Source: Branchiostoma belcheri
Lineage: Eukaryota; Chordata; Leptocardii; Amphioxiformes; Branchiostomatidae
Direction: 5' to 3'
Assembly: GCF_001625305.1 (NCBI RefSeq)
Contig: NW_017802713.1
Span: 1,585,954-1,649,953 of the forward strand
Length of the DNA: 64,000 nt
Shown here: in pieces, positions 12,101-22,797 of the stretch
Position numbering within the stretch: the stretch's first letter is position 1
Layout of the letters: each line of letters begins with the position of its first letter
Translations under genes and position numbers: made by a program
Notes under the pieces: model-generated
The model's database searches: none
Seen by the model: the letters and a program-made list of their open reading frames with translations, nothing else
Told to the model about the DNA's origin: nothing

Positions 12101-15100
12101 GACAAGAAAAGACTGGTGTGCAATTGAAAGGGAGCGGTTAAATGCTCACTTTCTCTTTGTCCCGCTCAAACAATTCAATGTTTAAGTACAGAAGGGTTTG
12201 GAAACAAGCTCTTTTATCTCTGACCTGATGCCCCCCTCCCACCCTTTTCTCCAAGATGTTTGTAATGCAACAAGCCACTACATCAGAACCTATCTTTTAT
12301 TACTGTACAAGTGATTGCTCTATACATAGCTACTGTATCTACCTGAATCACACAACTCAAAATAGAGACAAAACTTCACAGAAATGACTGCCGAAAACCC
12401 CCGGTTGCTCATAAATTACTTGGTGTTGGAAAAGTTCAGTAGAATAGAAAGTAACATCAAGCTATTCGAGATCAAGAAACCTAAACACTAACAGTATGAG
12501 GACGTCTGAGACGGTTACTAATTTACAGGAACTGAACAAAGACGTTACTACAAAGACATGAGAATGGCCAGACGCTGGCAACAGACATAGCCTGCTTTCC
12601 TGCACTGCAGGATTGTGTATCTATCGCTTGGCACAACCAGAAACAAACGCCTGGAGCAAAATTCTCCGTCTAAGACCAGGCTTTCATGTATCACACCATG
12701 GCTGGCAGCTATACGACCCTGGCTGCGAGTATAATACCATCTGCCAACGTTTGACAGGACAAAAAATGAACCGCAGCCAAACTATCAATCTTTTTGTGCA
12801 CAAAGTGGAAAAATAATGATTGGCAAAATCTCCACCATTGATTACCTTTACCTAAGGGTATTATTTTGAATGGAACTTGTAATTCCATGGGTGTAATTCC
12901 ATGGGTGTAACAAATGTAACAGCAGCAAACCATTGCTGTAGATTGTAATAACAATTTTTACGTATAACAGTGTCCAGTTTAATTCCGGAATTCCAGTTTA
13001 ATTCCGGACTAATTCCCAACCTTACGTCTAGATGGGCTAATATTCTAAGATATAGGTAAAAATGATGTAAGAAATACGTAGCAGCCATCGGTGACCCCTT
13101 GGGAATTAACCCAATTCTGCAGAATTCTGCAGAATTCTGGGAACTGGAGCCAGAATTCTGCAGAATTCTGGGAACTGGAGCCAGAATTCTGGGAACTGGA
13201 GCCATCTAGACGTAAGGTTGCTGAGATATGGGAATTAGTCCGGAATTAAACTGGAATTCCGGAATTAAACTGGACACTGTTAAAATTAATCGGTGACCCC
13301 TTGGGAATTAACCCAATTCTGCAGAATTCTGCAGAATTCTGGCTGCAGTTCCAACCCAGTTCGTGAATTGGGTTAATTCCCAAGGGGTCACCGATGGCTG
13401 CTGTGTATTTCTTACATCATTTTTACCTATATCTTAGAATATTAGCCCATCTAGACGTAAGGTTGCTGAGATATGGGAATTAGTCCGGAATTAAACTGGA
13501 ATTCCGGAATTAAACTGGACACTGTTGTATTAGTACCATTACGTGTACTTTTTCCTACGGAAATATTCTATTTTCTTCTCTCCTCTCTTTCACTTTCATG
13601 TTTCGAAATACAGACCAGTGCATACACTATCACTGGTAGTGTGGATGACTGAAATTATATAAACTTATAGTCAGTAATAATTTTGTTTTGACTCTTCCAA
13701 GAGAAGTGTTCCTCATTTTCTTTCTAATGACCTTTGAAACTGTTGTTACAGAAACACTCTTCAATTGTTTGCGTGTGTTTGGGGGATCAAGACAATTGTT
13801 GATGAACAAGTTTGGCCAGTAATCCAACAAAACAAACACTTTGTCTTTCACCTAGCTTGGCTCGATTTTCCATAACAAAATCTATTAGCAGTCAGATATG
13901 CATAATTGAGCTGATAATGATATCATTAAGCTGTGGAAAAATAAACGCCTCTGAAAGCGCAAACTCCCTGTGGACTAAACAAGTGATCCCCGACCATATG
14001 TATGTTCTGCTACCCTGACTACTGTGTTTCCAAACAAGGGTGACCGTTTCATTTTGAAAGAACCAACCACGAGGCTTGTCCAATATTGAGACTTCCCTTT
14101 CCAGTAGTGTTCTGTCTGGTGGCCACGAGATTTGTGTCGTTTTGCTCTGCTGCACAGGGGTCACACGTTGACAGATGTGGCACTTATGTGTTAGGTCATA
14201 AACCATGTAATAGCTGATTGAGGCCTTTCTACCAGCTAAGCCAGCTATTATACAATGCAAAACCTTATTTACTTTAAAAGCTTTGTCATGCCTCTCAATA
14301 TCCAAATAAACACACCACCTAGTACTGTAATTCACTTTATGTTCACGGTAGCAAAATTTCACGGTCTGAGAAAAATGGACATGTTCACGGAACTATATAT
14401 TCACGGTGGTGACAGGTACAGGAAAAAGAAAGTCCAGGAATTACTTGTTAACTGTAATGATAAGTTCACGGTACAGGAGCGACAGTGAAAACAGTGAACT
14501 TATCAGTACAGTGAACAAATCAGGAATTACAGTACTAAACATGTCCACAAAAATTGGTCTGAGGCACAAGATTGTAGCAACTGTTCCGGATCAGGTAGCC
14601 ATGTTTTTAGTGTTTCCGAACATCCAGATGTGCAAACTACGAAACATTCTCACAGTTCAATAAGAAAACGCACAGCAAAGTGTGACTTTTCTACACACAC
14701 TCAGTGTTCCACTTTCTTAGAGAACAAAATACCTTCTTTCTTCCAGTTCCAAACTTATTCCTATTCCTCTCTACAGGAATGTTTTTCCAACACGACTTCC
14801 GNNNNNNNNNNNNNNNNNNNNAATGCCCCCCAATCGCTCTCTGTCACATCGATGGTTACACATCGGCTTCACACCCTTCACAAACAAAAACACAACATCG
14901 CGGACACCCTACCCCCAAACTACCCCGGACAGTTATGCTAATCTCTTCCTCGACTTTTTGTCCCGGCGGTAGTTAGACACGGCAGGGTTTTCACGTCCAC
15001 GGTATTCGGACAAGAAAAGACTGGTGTGCAATTGAAAGGGAGCGGTTAAATGCTCACTTTCTCTTTGTCCCGCTCAAACAATTCAATGTTTAAGTACAGA

Positions 15101-18100
15101 AGGGTTTGGAAACAAGCTCTTTTATCTCTGACCTGATGCCCCCCTCCCACCCTTTTCTCCAAGATGTTTGTAATGCAACAAGCCACTAGTTCAGAACCTC
15201 TCTTTTATTACTGTACAAGTGACTGCTCCGTGCTCTATACATAGCTACTAGTACTGTATCTACCTGAATCACACAACTCAAAATAGAGACAAAACTTCAC
15301 AGAAATGACTACCGAAAATCCCCAGTTACTCATAAATTTGATTTGGCTTTGGAAAACTTTAGCAGAATAGAGAGTAATATCAAGCTATTCAAGATCAAGA
15401 AACCTTAACACTAACAGTATGAGGACTGAGATGGTTACTAATTTACAGGAACTGAACAAAGACGTTACTACAAAGACTGAGAATGGCCAGATGCTGGCAA
15501 CAGACATAGCCTGCTTTCCTGCACTGCAGGATTGTGTATCTATCGCTTGGCACAACCAGAAACAAACGCCTGGAGCATAATTCTCCGTCTAAGACCAGGC
15601 TTTCATGTATCACACCATGGCTGGCAGCTATACGACCCTGGCTGCGAGTATAATACCATCTGCCAACGTTTGACAGGACAAAAAATGAACCGCAGCCAAA
15701 CTATCAATCTTTTTGTGCACAAAGTGGAAAAATAATGATTGGCAAAATCTCCACCATTGATTACCTTTACCTAAGGGTATTATTTTGAATGGAACTTGTA
15801 ATTCCATGGGTGTAATTCCATGGGTGTAACAAATGTAACAGCAGCACACCATTGCTATAGATGGTAATAACAATTTTTATGTATTAGTACAATTACGTGT
15901 CGTTTTTTCTACAAAAATAAACTGCAGCCATTTTCTTCTCTCCTCTCTTTCATGTTTGAAATACAGACCAGTGCATACACTATCACTGGTAGTGTTGATG
16001 ATTGAACTTACATAAACTTATAGTCAGTAATAATTTTGTTTTGACTTTTAGGCTTATCTTCCAAGAAGGTGTTCCTCATTTTCTTTCTAATGACCTTTGA
16101 AACTGTTGTTACAGAAACACTCTTCAATTGTTTGCGTGTGTTTGGGGGATCAAGACAATTGTTGATGAACAAGTTTGGCCAGTAATCCAACAAAACAAAC
16201 ACTTTGTCTTTCACCTAGCTTGGCTCGATTTTCCATAACAAAATCTATTAGCAGTCAGATATGCATAATTGAGCTGATAATGATATCATTAAGCTGTGGA
16301 AAAATAAACACCTCTGAAAGCGCTAGTTCCCTGTGGACTAAACAAGTGATCCCCGACCATATGTATGTTCTGCTACCCTGACTACTGTGTTTCCAAACAA
16401 GGGTGACCGTTTCATTTTGAAAGAACCAACCACGAGGCTTGTCCAATATTGAGACTTCCCTTTCCAGTAGTGTTCTGTCTGGTGGCCACGAGATTTGTGT
16501 CGTTTTGCTCTGCTGCACAGGGGTCACACGTTGACAGATGTGGCACTTATGTGTTAGGTCATAAACCATGTAATAGCTGATTGAGGCCTTTCTACCAGCT
16601 AAGCCAGCTATTATACAATGCAAAACCTTATTTACTTTAAAAGCTTTGTTATGCCTCTCAATATCCAAATAAACACACCACCTAGTACTAAACACGTCCA
16701 CAAAAATTGGTCTAAAGGACAAGATTGTAGCAACTGTTCCGGATCAGGTAGCCATGTTTTTAGTGTTTCCGAACATCCAGATGTGCAAACTACGAAACAT
16801 TCTCACAGTTCAATAAGAAAACGCACAGCAAAGTGTGACTTTTCTACACATACTCAGTGTGTTCCACTTTTTTAGGTAGAACAAAAAAATCCCTTTCATC
16901 AAGTTCCAAACTTATGACTCTCTACAGCAATGTTTTTCCAACACGACTTCCGAAGTTATGCTTGTTGAAAATCTGGACAAACAAAAATGTTGCCACAGGT
17001 GATGCAAAGGGCTGCTTTTTGTTTTCTGAGTGGAAAATGGGTTCAGGAATCCAGAAATGTGACCCACAAAGGGCCTGCTCCATACCCCATGGCAAAACCC
17101 TCGACCCTCCAGACCAAACATTCCAAACTGCCTCCTCGAGTCCTTTTTTTCTGGAGCACGGGAGGGCGAGTGTGTAAGTGTTTTCCTGGGTAAAAACGGT
17201 ACTCCAGATCGGATTACACAAAGGCAGGTACACAGGATCAACAGATCAGCTCGGAAGTCTCACCAATTACACCTGTAATGGTCGACCTGGTGGGGATCAA
17301 TCTTGCTTACATCCCTCAACTCATTCAAACCCATCGGCTTCCTAATGAACGCACACCATTGATCAATTAGTAGACAACACCTCGGTTAGATCAGATAACA
17401 GCCTCTGTGACTCACCCTACAAGTATTTGTACACTAGGACTTATTTTACACAACACTACACTTGCTAACAAGTGGGCTTCTTTCCTAGTTCCCCCCAGCT
17501 TGAGTTATATCAGTGGTAACAGGGTTCAGTTGACTAATTGAATTTAGCAGTAAATTCTGTCACGAGAGAGGGAAAATATGGATGTCTGGTTTCAACCCCC
17601 CTCACTGTGAACGCTGTGTGTGGCGCGGCGAAACCCACGCTGTCTACCTGTCGTACAACCTACTAAATACAACACCTTCCTTTATGTCTGTCTTCCGCAG
17701 TTCAGAGAAAATGTCTGACTTGGGTCAGACAGTCGTTTCCGTATCCAGTCCAAACTGCCTCCAGGCCACATGGGCCCTCTTGTGAAAAACTCTGACATAT
17801 ACCAGCGACTACAGCTAGCACAAGACACCACTGTGTGTGTAAAACGTCTCATCCAAAACTTCCTTCTCACCAATCTAATTTCTTTTCATCACAGTCGTTG
17901 GAAAAACGTCTCACAAAGGGATTTAGAATCGGAGCTGGTAAGGCTAGACTGCAGCTAGTCAAATCATCCGGCTGGAATGTCGTTCTGCAACCAAATCCTG
18001 TTTCCGCCGCCTATTGTCTGCACAATGGCAGCGTACAATGGTATCAAATGCCGCATATGGTCGCCCCGTACCCCCGCACAATCAGCAATCCAGCCGGGTG

Positions 18101-20405
18101 ACTGATTGCAATAAAGCAGTGATACACTTTATGGCTGCATTATGAAAATACAATGAGAAGAGTGCATAAAATCCGCACACGAAAGGTCAGACGCAGCTAA
18201 GATTGATAAGATGTAATGATATGGAAATGGGGTCGGGAACTCCCGTTGGAAGATCGCCGGGTCCAAGGCCCTGCACGATAAACTTGTTACAGCCTAAAAA
18301 GCCTCAAATTAATATCAATAATATATGATTTCTCCCCTGTGCTTCTGTGCAACCATCCGAGATGCGGGAATCGCGGTATATATGCTGTGAAATGACAAGA
18401 GTGATGTAGAATCGATACTCCTGGTAATATATGGGAGATCTGTGTCAGTTACAGTGCAGGGGTCTCAATGTGCTTCTGAGGTACACCCCATGGGTCCAAA
18501 CCCCAGGGGAGCGAAATTAATAAAATAGATTATGCCAAACAACCTGCAATAGTCAGCCCATGTCTTTCCAAACATCTCAATACATGGTGCACACCGGTGG
18601 GAGGGCCAGGAAATGTGCACATAAATTATTCAACTCTCCTGCAGTGCTCTACAAGCATACTAATAAAACTTTTAATTACATTGTATGGCGAGGTATATCC
18701 ATCAAAACTCCGCCGCCAAATAATATCCCCCACACCCAGTGTTTGTAGTCTTGCTTTAGTTGTGTAGATTTCAAGTGTTGCTGACTAGCCAATCAAATTA
18801 CAATAATGACTCACAATCTTAATCTGATTAATCCCAGTAATCTGTAGAGTGATCAAGGAGAGCTTTTAAGAAATGATACTTAAGTGTGTCTTCTTCAGTG
18901 TTCTAAGCAAAATGGCTTGAATTTTTTTTGGGGGGGGGGGGGAATGGACATACACACTGAAGTGCAACAGTCCCCAAATCTTACACTACAGCGATTCTTA
19001 CTACCAATCGATACAAACCAAATCATTCTCCAATATAACTGACAGGTAGCTTATTACTGGGGCAGACTCGCTGACCTGGGAGAGAACATTGGGTGGTAGT
19101 GGCACATTTATTACGCCAAATGTCCTTCTTATAGCCCTAAAAGACTCAAGGCTTCCGCTCAAGAAACTTAATGTTACAGGACTTTGGACCACAGAGATGA
19201 TAATGTTCCTGTATCTTTACCTTGGGCGCAGGAAACAAAATAAACAGGGACAGCCTGGTTGAGTTTGTGTAGACTTATACAAACCAGATGCGGTCTGGGA
19301 GGTTAAGATGGGCTTCAGATGATGACTCAAAAGCAGGTAATTATGAACAGGCTTTTGTCTATCTAATGATGGCACCCCTCACCTAACCCCACCCACCTCT
19401 CCCCCTTTTTTGAAGACACTGCTTGATGCACATAAATCAAACACATGCATAACACTTGGCGACAAGGTGTGAGCTCTCCTTGTTAGCATAATAAACAGGA
19501 GTCCACATTGCCATACCTGGCCGCACAAACATGTCCAAACTTGTTAAAGGGGGGCCAAAAATACATCATTGGGGGAAGTTCCCCTGCAGTCCTCACCCAC
19601 ACACAAACTGGGTATCTGATATGTTTAGCTACTGAATTAATCCCGGTCGCTTGCCCGGGATCCAAGAGCCCTGCCTCCCCGAATAACTCACATTGTGGTC
19701 GCAAATTGATCGTGAAACGGAACACCTCAAGTATCCCTCTGAACGCTCCGACCTTAAGTCAACTCGGAGAGACAGAATTACCTTAAGAAAAAAAAAATGC
19801 CCTGACTTCTCGACCCCACCACTACAACAGATCAAAGTACAATATGGTGAGATTTATTATAAAGTTACGCCACAAACCTTGAAACCTGGCGGCGTTTTGA
19901 GACACCAGATATTTTAAGTAAGCGCTCGTGGACTGGACGACGTCTTGGAAATCCTTCTTGGAAGCTTCCAGGTACTTGTCTTCCATTCTCTTGGTGCAGC
20001 AAGTTTTCCCTTTGGAGCAGACAGCCAGATCGTGTCCTGTGTGTGTACATACGACATAAAGCAGGGCTCCACATACCAGCATGGCTACAAGTTTCTAAAT
20101 AATGCAAAATAAATGCAACAAATTCGCACACAACCAGGGAATGGCGCCGGCAGACCCACATGGGTCCGATCCGGGCTAAAACGTTACAATTGTTGGTAGT
20201 TTTAGTATTTAGGAGTCAGATTGAGGGGCATACCTATGCGCGGTGCTGTCGGCACGAGGTCCTTGGGGCCCAAACTCTTGTACACCCATGCTTGCTGAAC
20301 TTCTCTACACGTCGGGACTACCGCCGCGTCGTCTTGGACTTGCGAGAGAGTTCCCCCGACAAAACTCGCCGCCAACACCGCCACCAACAGTCCCACGCGC
20401 GCCAT
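3021..20405 (-). CDS. GPC3/5: glypican (GPC3/5 class), partial gene, four exons seen
   Basis: Glypicans are GPI-anchored heparan sulfate proteoglycan core proteins on the outer cell surface that modulate Wnt, Hedgehog, BMP and FGF signalling. Four minus-strand exons are visible: 20405-20234, 20036-19878, 8811-8117 and 3151-3021. Junction phases fit for exons 1/2 and 2/3, and the joined protein follows the vertebrate GPC3/5 order: signal peptide, CREV, the CSKGKTCC block, the large helical domain with NPHW, then the FYSNL...CWNG block. Blocks such as FVQALNLGVEVVNTT and FFDTLFPLVY place it in the GPC3/5 branch rather than GPC1/2/4/6; by remembered comparison it looks slightly closer to GPC5. 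Thirteen of the family's 14 conserved cysteines are covered. The fourteenth, with the furin-loop region, would lie in an exon not found inside intron 3. The SGSG glycosaminoglycan sites and GPI signal are off the left edge. Confidence 0.93.
3152..8116. other. GPC3/5: glypican intron 3 (may hide one small exon)
   Basis: Mostly AT-rich single-copy sequence with a repeat at about 3551-3855. A pyrimidine-rich tract lies at 7240-7340. A plus-strand acceptor/donor pair at about 5820-5897 encloses a 78-bp open stretch with no recognised homology. An exon carrying the missing fourteenth cysteine is expected here on the minus strand but was not identified. Confidence 0.5.
3551..3855. repeat. short interspersed element with ACTTGCCC/GGGCAAGT motifs
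   Basis: The motif ACTTGCC(C) recurs at least five times in this stretch, once as the inverted pair ACTTGCCTAATCGGGCAAGT. The left end begins CAGGGTTGGACAAG. Only one copy is in the window and its ends are approximate, so assignment to a transposon class is not possible. Confidence 0.4.
8117..8811 (-). CDS. GPC3/5: glypican exon 3: central helical domain with seven conserved cysteines
   Basis: This 695-bp exon encodes 231 whole codons. In order it has an N-glycosylation sequon NET in the first helix, FFDTLFPLVYRRLLNP, a Cys in DYTNC, PFGELP, FVQALNLGVEVVNTT (a second sequon, NTT), DCTKALLKFKYCSHCQ, KPCGNYCMNVMRGCLA and INPHWNSYID, ending SLTAK. Seven cysteines match the conserved core that forms the disulfide-bonded helical fold. 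The acceptor (TGTTCACAG) and donor (GTACCG) are canonical, and the exon ends in phase 0. The open frame runs on past the donor, but those residues do not resemble glypicans. Its GC content is clearly higher than that of the surrounding intron, consistent with coding selection. Confidence 0.95.
12966..13526. mobile_element. 561-bp foldback-type element with GTAT target duplication
   Basis: Begins AACAGTGTCCAGTTTAAT and ends with its exact reverse complement; the inverted termini run about 170 bp with few mismatches. It is flanked by GTAT (12962-12965 and 13527-13530), while copy B has a single GTAT. Inside, a second right terminus ends at about 13281 (GGACACTGTT) and is followed by a partial unit, so the insertion is a composite of one complete element and one 5'-truncated element. 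A GAATTCTGCAGAATTCTGG-type minisatellite lies at about 13115-13200. There is no coding capacity. Confidence 0.85.
14326..14531. mobile_element. 206-bp insertion with TGTAATTC termini and GTAC target duplication
   Basis: Short inverted ends TGTAATTC/GAATTACA, flanked on both sides by GTAC (14322-14325, 14532-14535); the empty site with a single GTAC is at 16685-16688 in copy B. The interior repeats TTCACGG five times and contains GTGAAC words in the opposite sense. Non-coding, class unknown. Confidence 0.75.
14802..14821. other. assembly gap (20 N)
   Basis: Exactly twenty N characters. Sequence just right of the gap (AATGCCCCCCAATCGC) restarts the same text found at 11912. The gap therefore separates two overlapping contigs rather than unknown sequence. 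Confidence 0.98.
14822..16952 (+). repeat. duplicate block, copy B (right of gap)
   Basis: 2,131 bp matching copy A from its first base after the gap to the point where copy A runs into the gap (CACGACTTCCG at 16942-16952). It lacks both insertions and shows their intact empty sites (GTAT at 15881-15884 and GTAC at 16685-16688). Most simply it is the other allele of the same locus. Confidence 0.92.
19878..20036 (-). CDS. GPC3/5: glypican exon 2: CSKGKTCC cysteine block
   Basis: This 159-bp exon (2 bases, 52 codons, 1 base) encodes HDLAVCSKGKTCCTKRMEDKY and then an amphipathic helix ending QNAARFQ. The C-x4-CC motif followed by [KR]-M-E-[DE]-K-Y is diagnostic of glypican N-lobes and contributes three conserved cysteines. 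The acceptor is ACACACAG and the donor is GTTTGT. The final G plus AA from exon 3 makes Glu, so the junction reads RFQ-E-QFHG, as in the vertebrate GPC3/5 proteins. The exon is separated from exon 3 by an 11-kb intron that contains the assembly gap. Confidence 0.92.
20234..20405 (-). CDS. GPC3/5: glypican exon 1: start codon, signal peptide, first conserved cysteine
   Basis: The exon has 57 codons plus one base. It opens with MARVGLLVAVLAASFVGGTL, a basic residue followed by a hydrophobic stretch: a clear signal peptide for entry to the secretory pathway, probably cleaved near residues 20-22. The mature part carries TCREVQQAW (residues 32-40), the first conserved glypican cysteine. The donor follows CGCATAG (GTATGC). 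The start chosen is the only methionine ahead of the signal peptide. Intron 1 is only 197 bp (20037-20233), and the split codon joins to give RIG-HDLAVC, matching the family. Confidence 0.92.
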
Positions 20406-20642
20406 GGTCCTCCAACAATCCCTCGTGAAGCCGCTGAACCAAGCTTTCCCACTGTAGCACCGTATTTAGCAAACTATAACTCGACTACCGCAGCCATAGA
20501 CACACTTCGACACTCCCGAAATGACTCTTCTGGGCCAAATTGCAATAAATATTGCAAAACACCGAGGCGCGCTCTGGTTGGCCGTTACGCCTAATTAGAT
20601 CAGAAATCTCGGCCGCTCATTGGTCAGAATCACGGGGTTGCC

Positions 20643-20652
20643 CCATATATGG
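20643..20652. promoter_or_regulatory. CArG box (SRF-type site)
   Basis: CCATATATGG is a perfect CC(A/T)6GG palindrome about 240 bp upstream of the glypican start codon. The match is exact; binding is inferred. Confidence 0.5.
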
Positions 20653-20694
20653 AGGTGCGGAGATGAAAAGGTTCCGCGGCGGGACTTTTTGTCG

Positions 20695-20702
20695 TGACGT
20701 CA
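20695..20702. promoter_or_regulatory. cAMP response element palindrome
   Basis: TGACGTCA, the perfect CREB/ATF consensus palindrome, lies about 290 bp upstream of the glypican start codon. Confidence 0.5.
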
Positions 20703-20741
20703 GTGTTTGCACACCTTTGACGCATCTTTAGTGTAGGTGGC

Positions 20742-20762
20742 GATAAAAGGTGCGCCTTTATC
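20742..20762. promoter_or_regulatory. inverted GATA pair
   Basis: GATAAAAGG and CCTTTATC face each other across a 4-bp GC-rich spacer (TGCG), forming an imperfect palindrome with a GATA core in each arm. Confidence 0.4.
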
Positions 20763-22263
20763 AACTTGTGAACGTTTAGCAACAGGACGCAGTTCCTAGG
20801 ACCCAGATCTCCATTACTTCATCGTGAGTAATGCTTCCCTTCCTGTATTAGCGTTAACCAAGGTCAACTTTGGCATTGAGTTTCACCTTTTGACTTGTTG
20901 TAACAATACGACAATTCAATTAAGTCTTTTCCTGTACCTTTCCCATTCTTTTTTCCGGTCTATCTTCCTAGACAATGTAGATTTACGCTCTGCGGTTTTA
21001 CACAAGTCTTCGACCTGTTGTAATGTGTTTATCATTGCTTCCGCATAGCAACAACTTTCGCGGGAAATTTCTGCAGAAATCCTGTAGTAGAACATGTTAA
21101 AAAGGATACTGGCTCTTTTCACCATTACACAGAAGAACCAAGGAAGGGCTAGAAGAGGAGTCAGCACCTTTTTTCTGCTAGCGATACCCCCAGAATGATT
21201 TTTGTCGGCTTTTACAAAAAGACCCCCTATAGGTGAACTGCCCAGATGGTCACCGCACTGGTAAATTCCCCTAACAGTTGGACATTATCTTTCTCGTTGC
21301 CAGCTTAAAAAATTACCTTAATTTTAAGCGTAACGCTACAAAAATGTTTCCGTGTATGATTCCAATAATTATGATTGATATCTAAAGCTGACTTTTTACT
21401 TTTGAACATTTGAATAGTCAGGGTATACATTTTCAAAGTGGTATCAAAACAGTGCATGTTGTGTAAGATCTAGTTGTCTCTTGGACAATAATATTTCTGT
21501 TTAGTAAAGTGTGTGTTTTAGTTACGCGTAATGATTTGGGGAAGTTTTCTCTAATTGTCAACAACAGACAACAAGACACTATTGAAAGGGATGAAACTAA
21601 ATCCAGTGTTTATATTCTTGATGCAAGTTTCGAAACCAATTTGCTCAAATTTCAATTAACAAATGGCACCACAACGTAATAACACAGAGTCAATTGTGGG
21701 GAAAAAGAAAACAGCACAACAATGCAAAAATCCAATTCAGGATAATGCACTGCTTTGAAGAGCTGGGTTAGTTAATTTTCCTCAGGGACTTTTGTATTCA
21801 AAGTGTCATTGTGGTAAAAACACACAGTGTACCCAGGGAAACACAGGAATCTTTGCATGGCATGGAGACTCTTTGTTGCTGTGGTCCTAGGGGACCATCC
21901 AACAGTTATCTGGGAGGAGTACAGATGAGGGGGGTCCAAAAACTATCAGGACCTGGGGTGGAAAATATTTGTGAAATGTCTTGGAAAATGTGCAGATGTT
22001 TAAGCTTGTCTTTTCAGAGACCATGTCATCTTTTGTACTTTATATAGGTTTAGGTTAGTGAGGGAGACAAAAAAATGGCCTATTGCTACCAAAGTTGCAT
22101 TGAATTTTAGTATATAGACATATTGGTACCAAAATTCCCAAAGGCAATTGTCATAGAATTCTAGAGTTTTGTAGGAGCAACACTGTTTGCAATTAAATTG
22201 GAAGCCCACTGCATGTAACGTTATTTTAAAAAAATTGCAAATTGTTCTTTTTGCTGGTGACTT

Positions 22264-22797
22264 AAAAGTCTCTTAAACAAATTACCAACTTACCTTGCCC
22301 AGGTAAAGTTATCACCTTTACCTCTAAGGTATCTAACATTTTTGGTGAACTGAAGAATAACACAGCCATCTCTCTGTAACAGTTAACAGCTGAAAAAAAA
22401 CATGGTACCGCTTTAGGGCCGGAAATATCTGCATCCAAAAGTCTCTTAAACAAATTCCCAACTTACCTTGCCCAGGTAAAGTTATTACCTTTACCTCTAA
22501 GGTATCTAACATTTTGGTGAGCTGAAGAATAACACAGCCATCTCTGTAACAGTTAACAGCTGAAAAAAACAACAACATGGTACCGCTTTAGGGCCGGAAA
22601 TATCTGCATCCAAAAGTCTCTTAAACAAATTCCCAACTTACCTTGCCCAGGTAAAGTTATTACCTTTCCTGTTAAAGATACTAATATCTAGCATTTTGGT
22701 GTACTGATGGATAATATAGCCATCTCAGTTCGCTCTCTGTAACAGTTAGCAGCTGAAAAAGACATGGTACCGCTTTAGGGCCGGAAACATCTGCATC
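22264..22797 (+). repeat. tandem array, three units of about 175 bp
   Basis: Units start at 22264, 22437 and 22612 with AAAAGTCTCTTAAACAAATT and end near GGGCCGGAAATATCTGCATC. The first two are nearly identical; the third has a diverged middle. Each unit contains AGGTAAAG and CTTTACCT arms about 7 bp apart, a small hairpin. Confidence 0.9.

Larger units (their letters stand above)
11912..14801 (+). repeat. duplicate block, copy A (left of gap)
   Basis: 2,890 bp that is repeated in the same order and orientation at 14822-16952. Stretches differ by scattered substitutions, small indels and two large insertions present only here (561 bp and 206 bp). The two insertions together (767 bp) account for almost all of the 759-bp length difference. 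The block ends at the gap with CACGACTTCCG. Confidence 0.92.
8812..19877. other. GPC3/5: glypican intron 2 (about 11 kb, contains assembly gap and allelic duplicate)
   Basis: 8812-11911 is unique sequence without a recognised feature. 11912-16952 holds the duplicated block and the N gap. 16953-19877 is mostly unique. It includes a balanced-GC stretch at about 18090-18450 with homeodomain-like and GATA-like words (a possible regulatory element, unproven) and a poly-T/poly-G run near 18920-18942. No exon was recognised. Confidence 0.7.
20406..20830 (-). promoter_or_regulatory. GPC3/5: glypican 5' flank, probable promoter (possibly divergent)
   Basis: GC-richer than the flanking intergenic DNA and packed with promoter-type words. 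These are a CCAAT box on the minus strand (20619-20623), a CArG box, a CRE, a pair of inverted GATA sites (20742-20762) and an 18-bp palindrome with TTGCAAT arms at 20540-20557 that resembles a C/EBP site. No clear TATA element lies just ahead of exon 1. On the plus strand a consensus donor GTGAGT occurs at 20825, so a divergent transcript is possible but unsupported by coding sequence. Confidence 0.5.

Noticed and set aside
13892..16722. 155-codon minus-strand frames in both duplicate copies (13892-14362 and 16255-16722)
   Set aside because: The frame is open in both alleles and contains a C-x2-C (CHICQR) that loosely recalls an integrase zinc-binding motif. Divergence over the block is only about 1 percent, so openness in both copies is not independent evidence of coding. 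No family is recognised.
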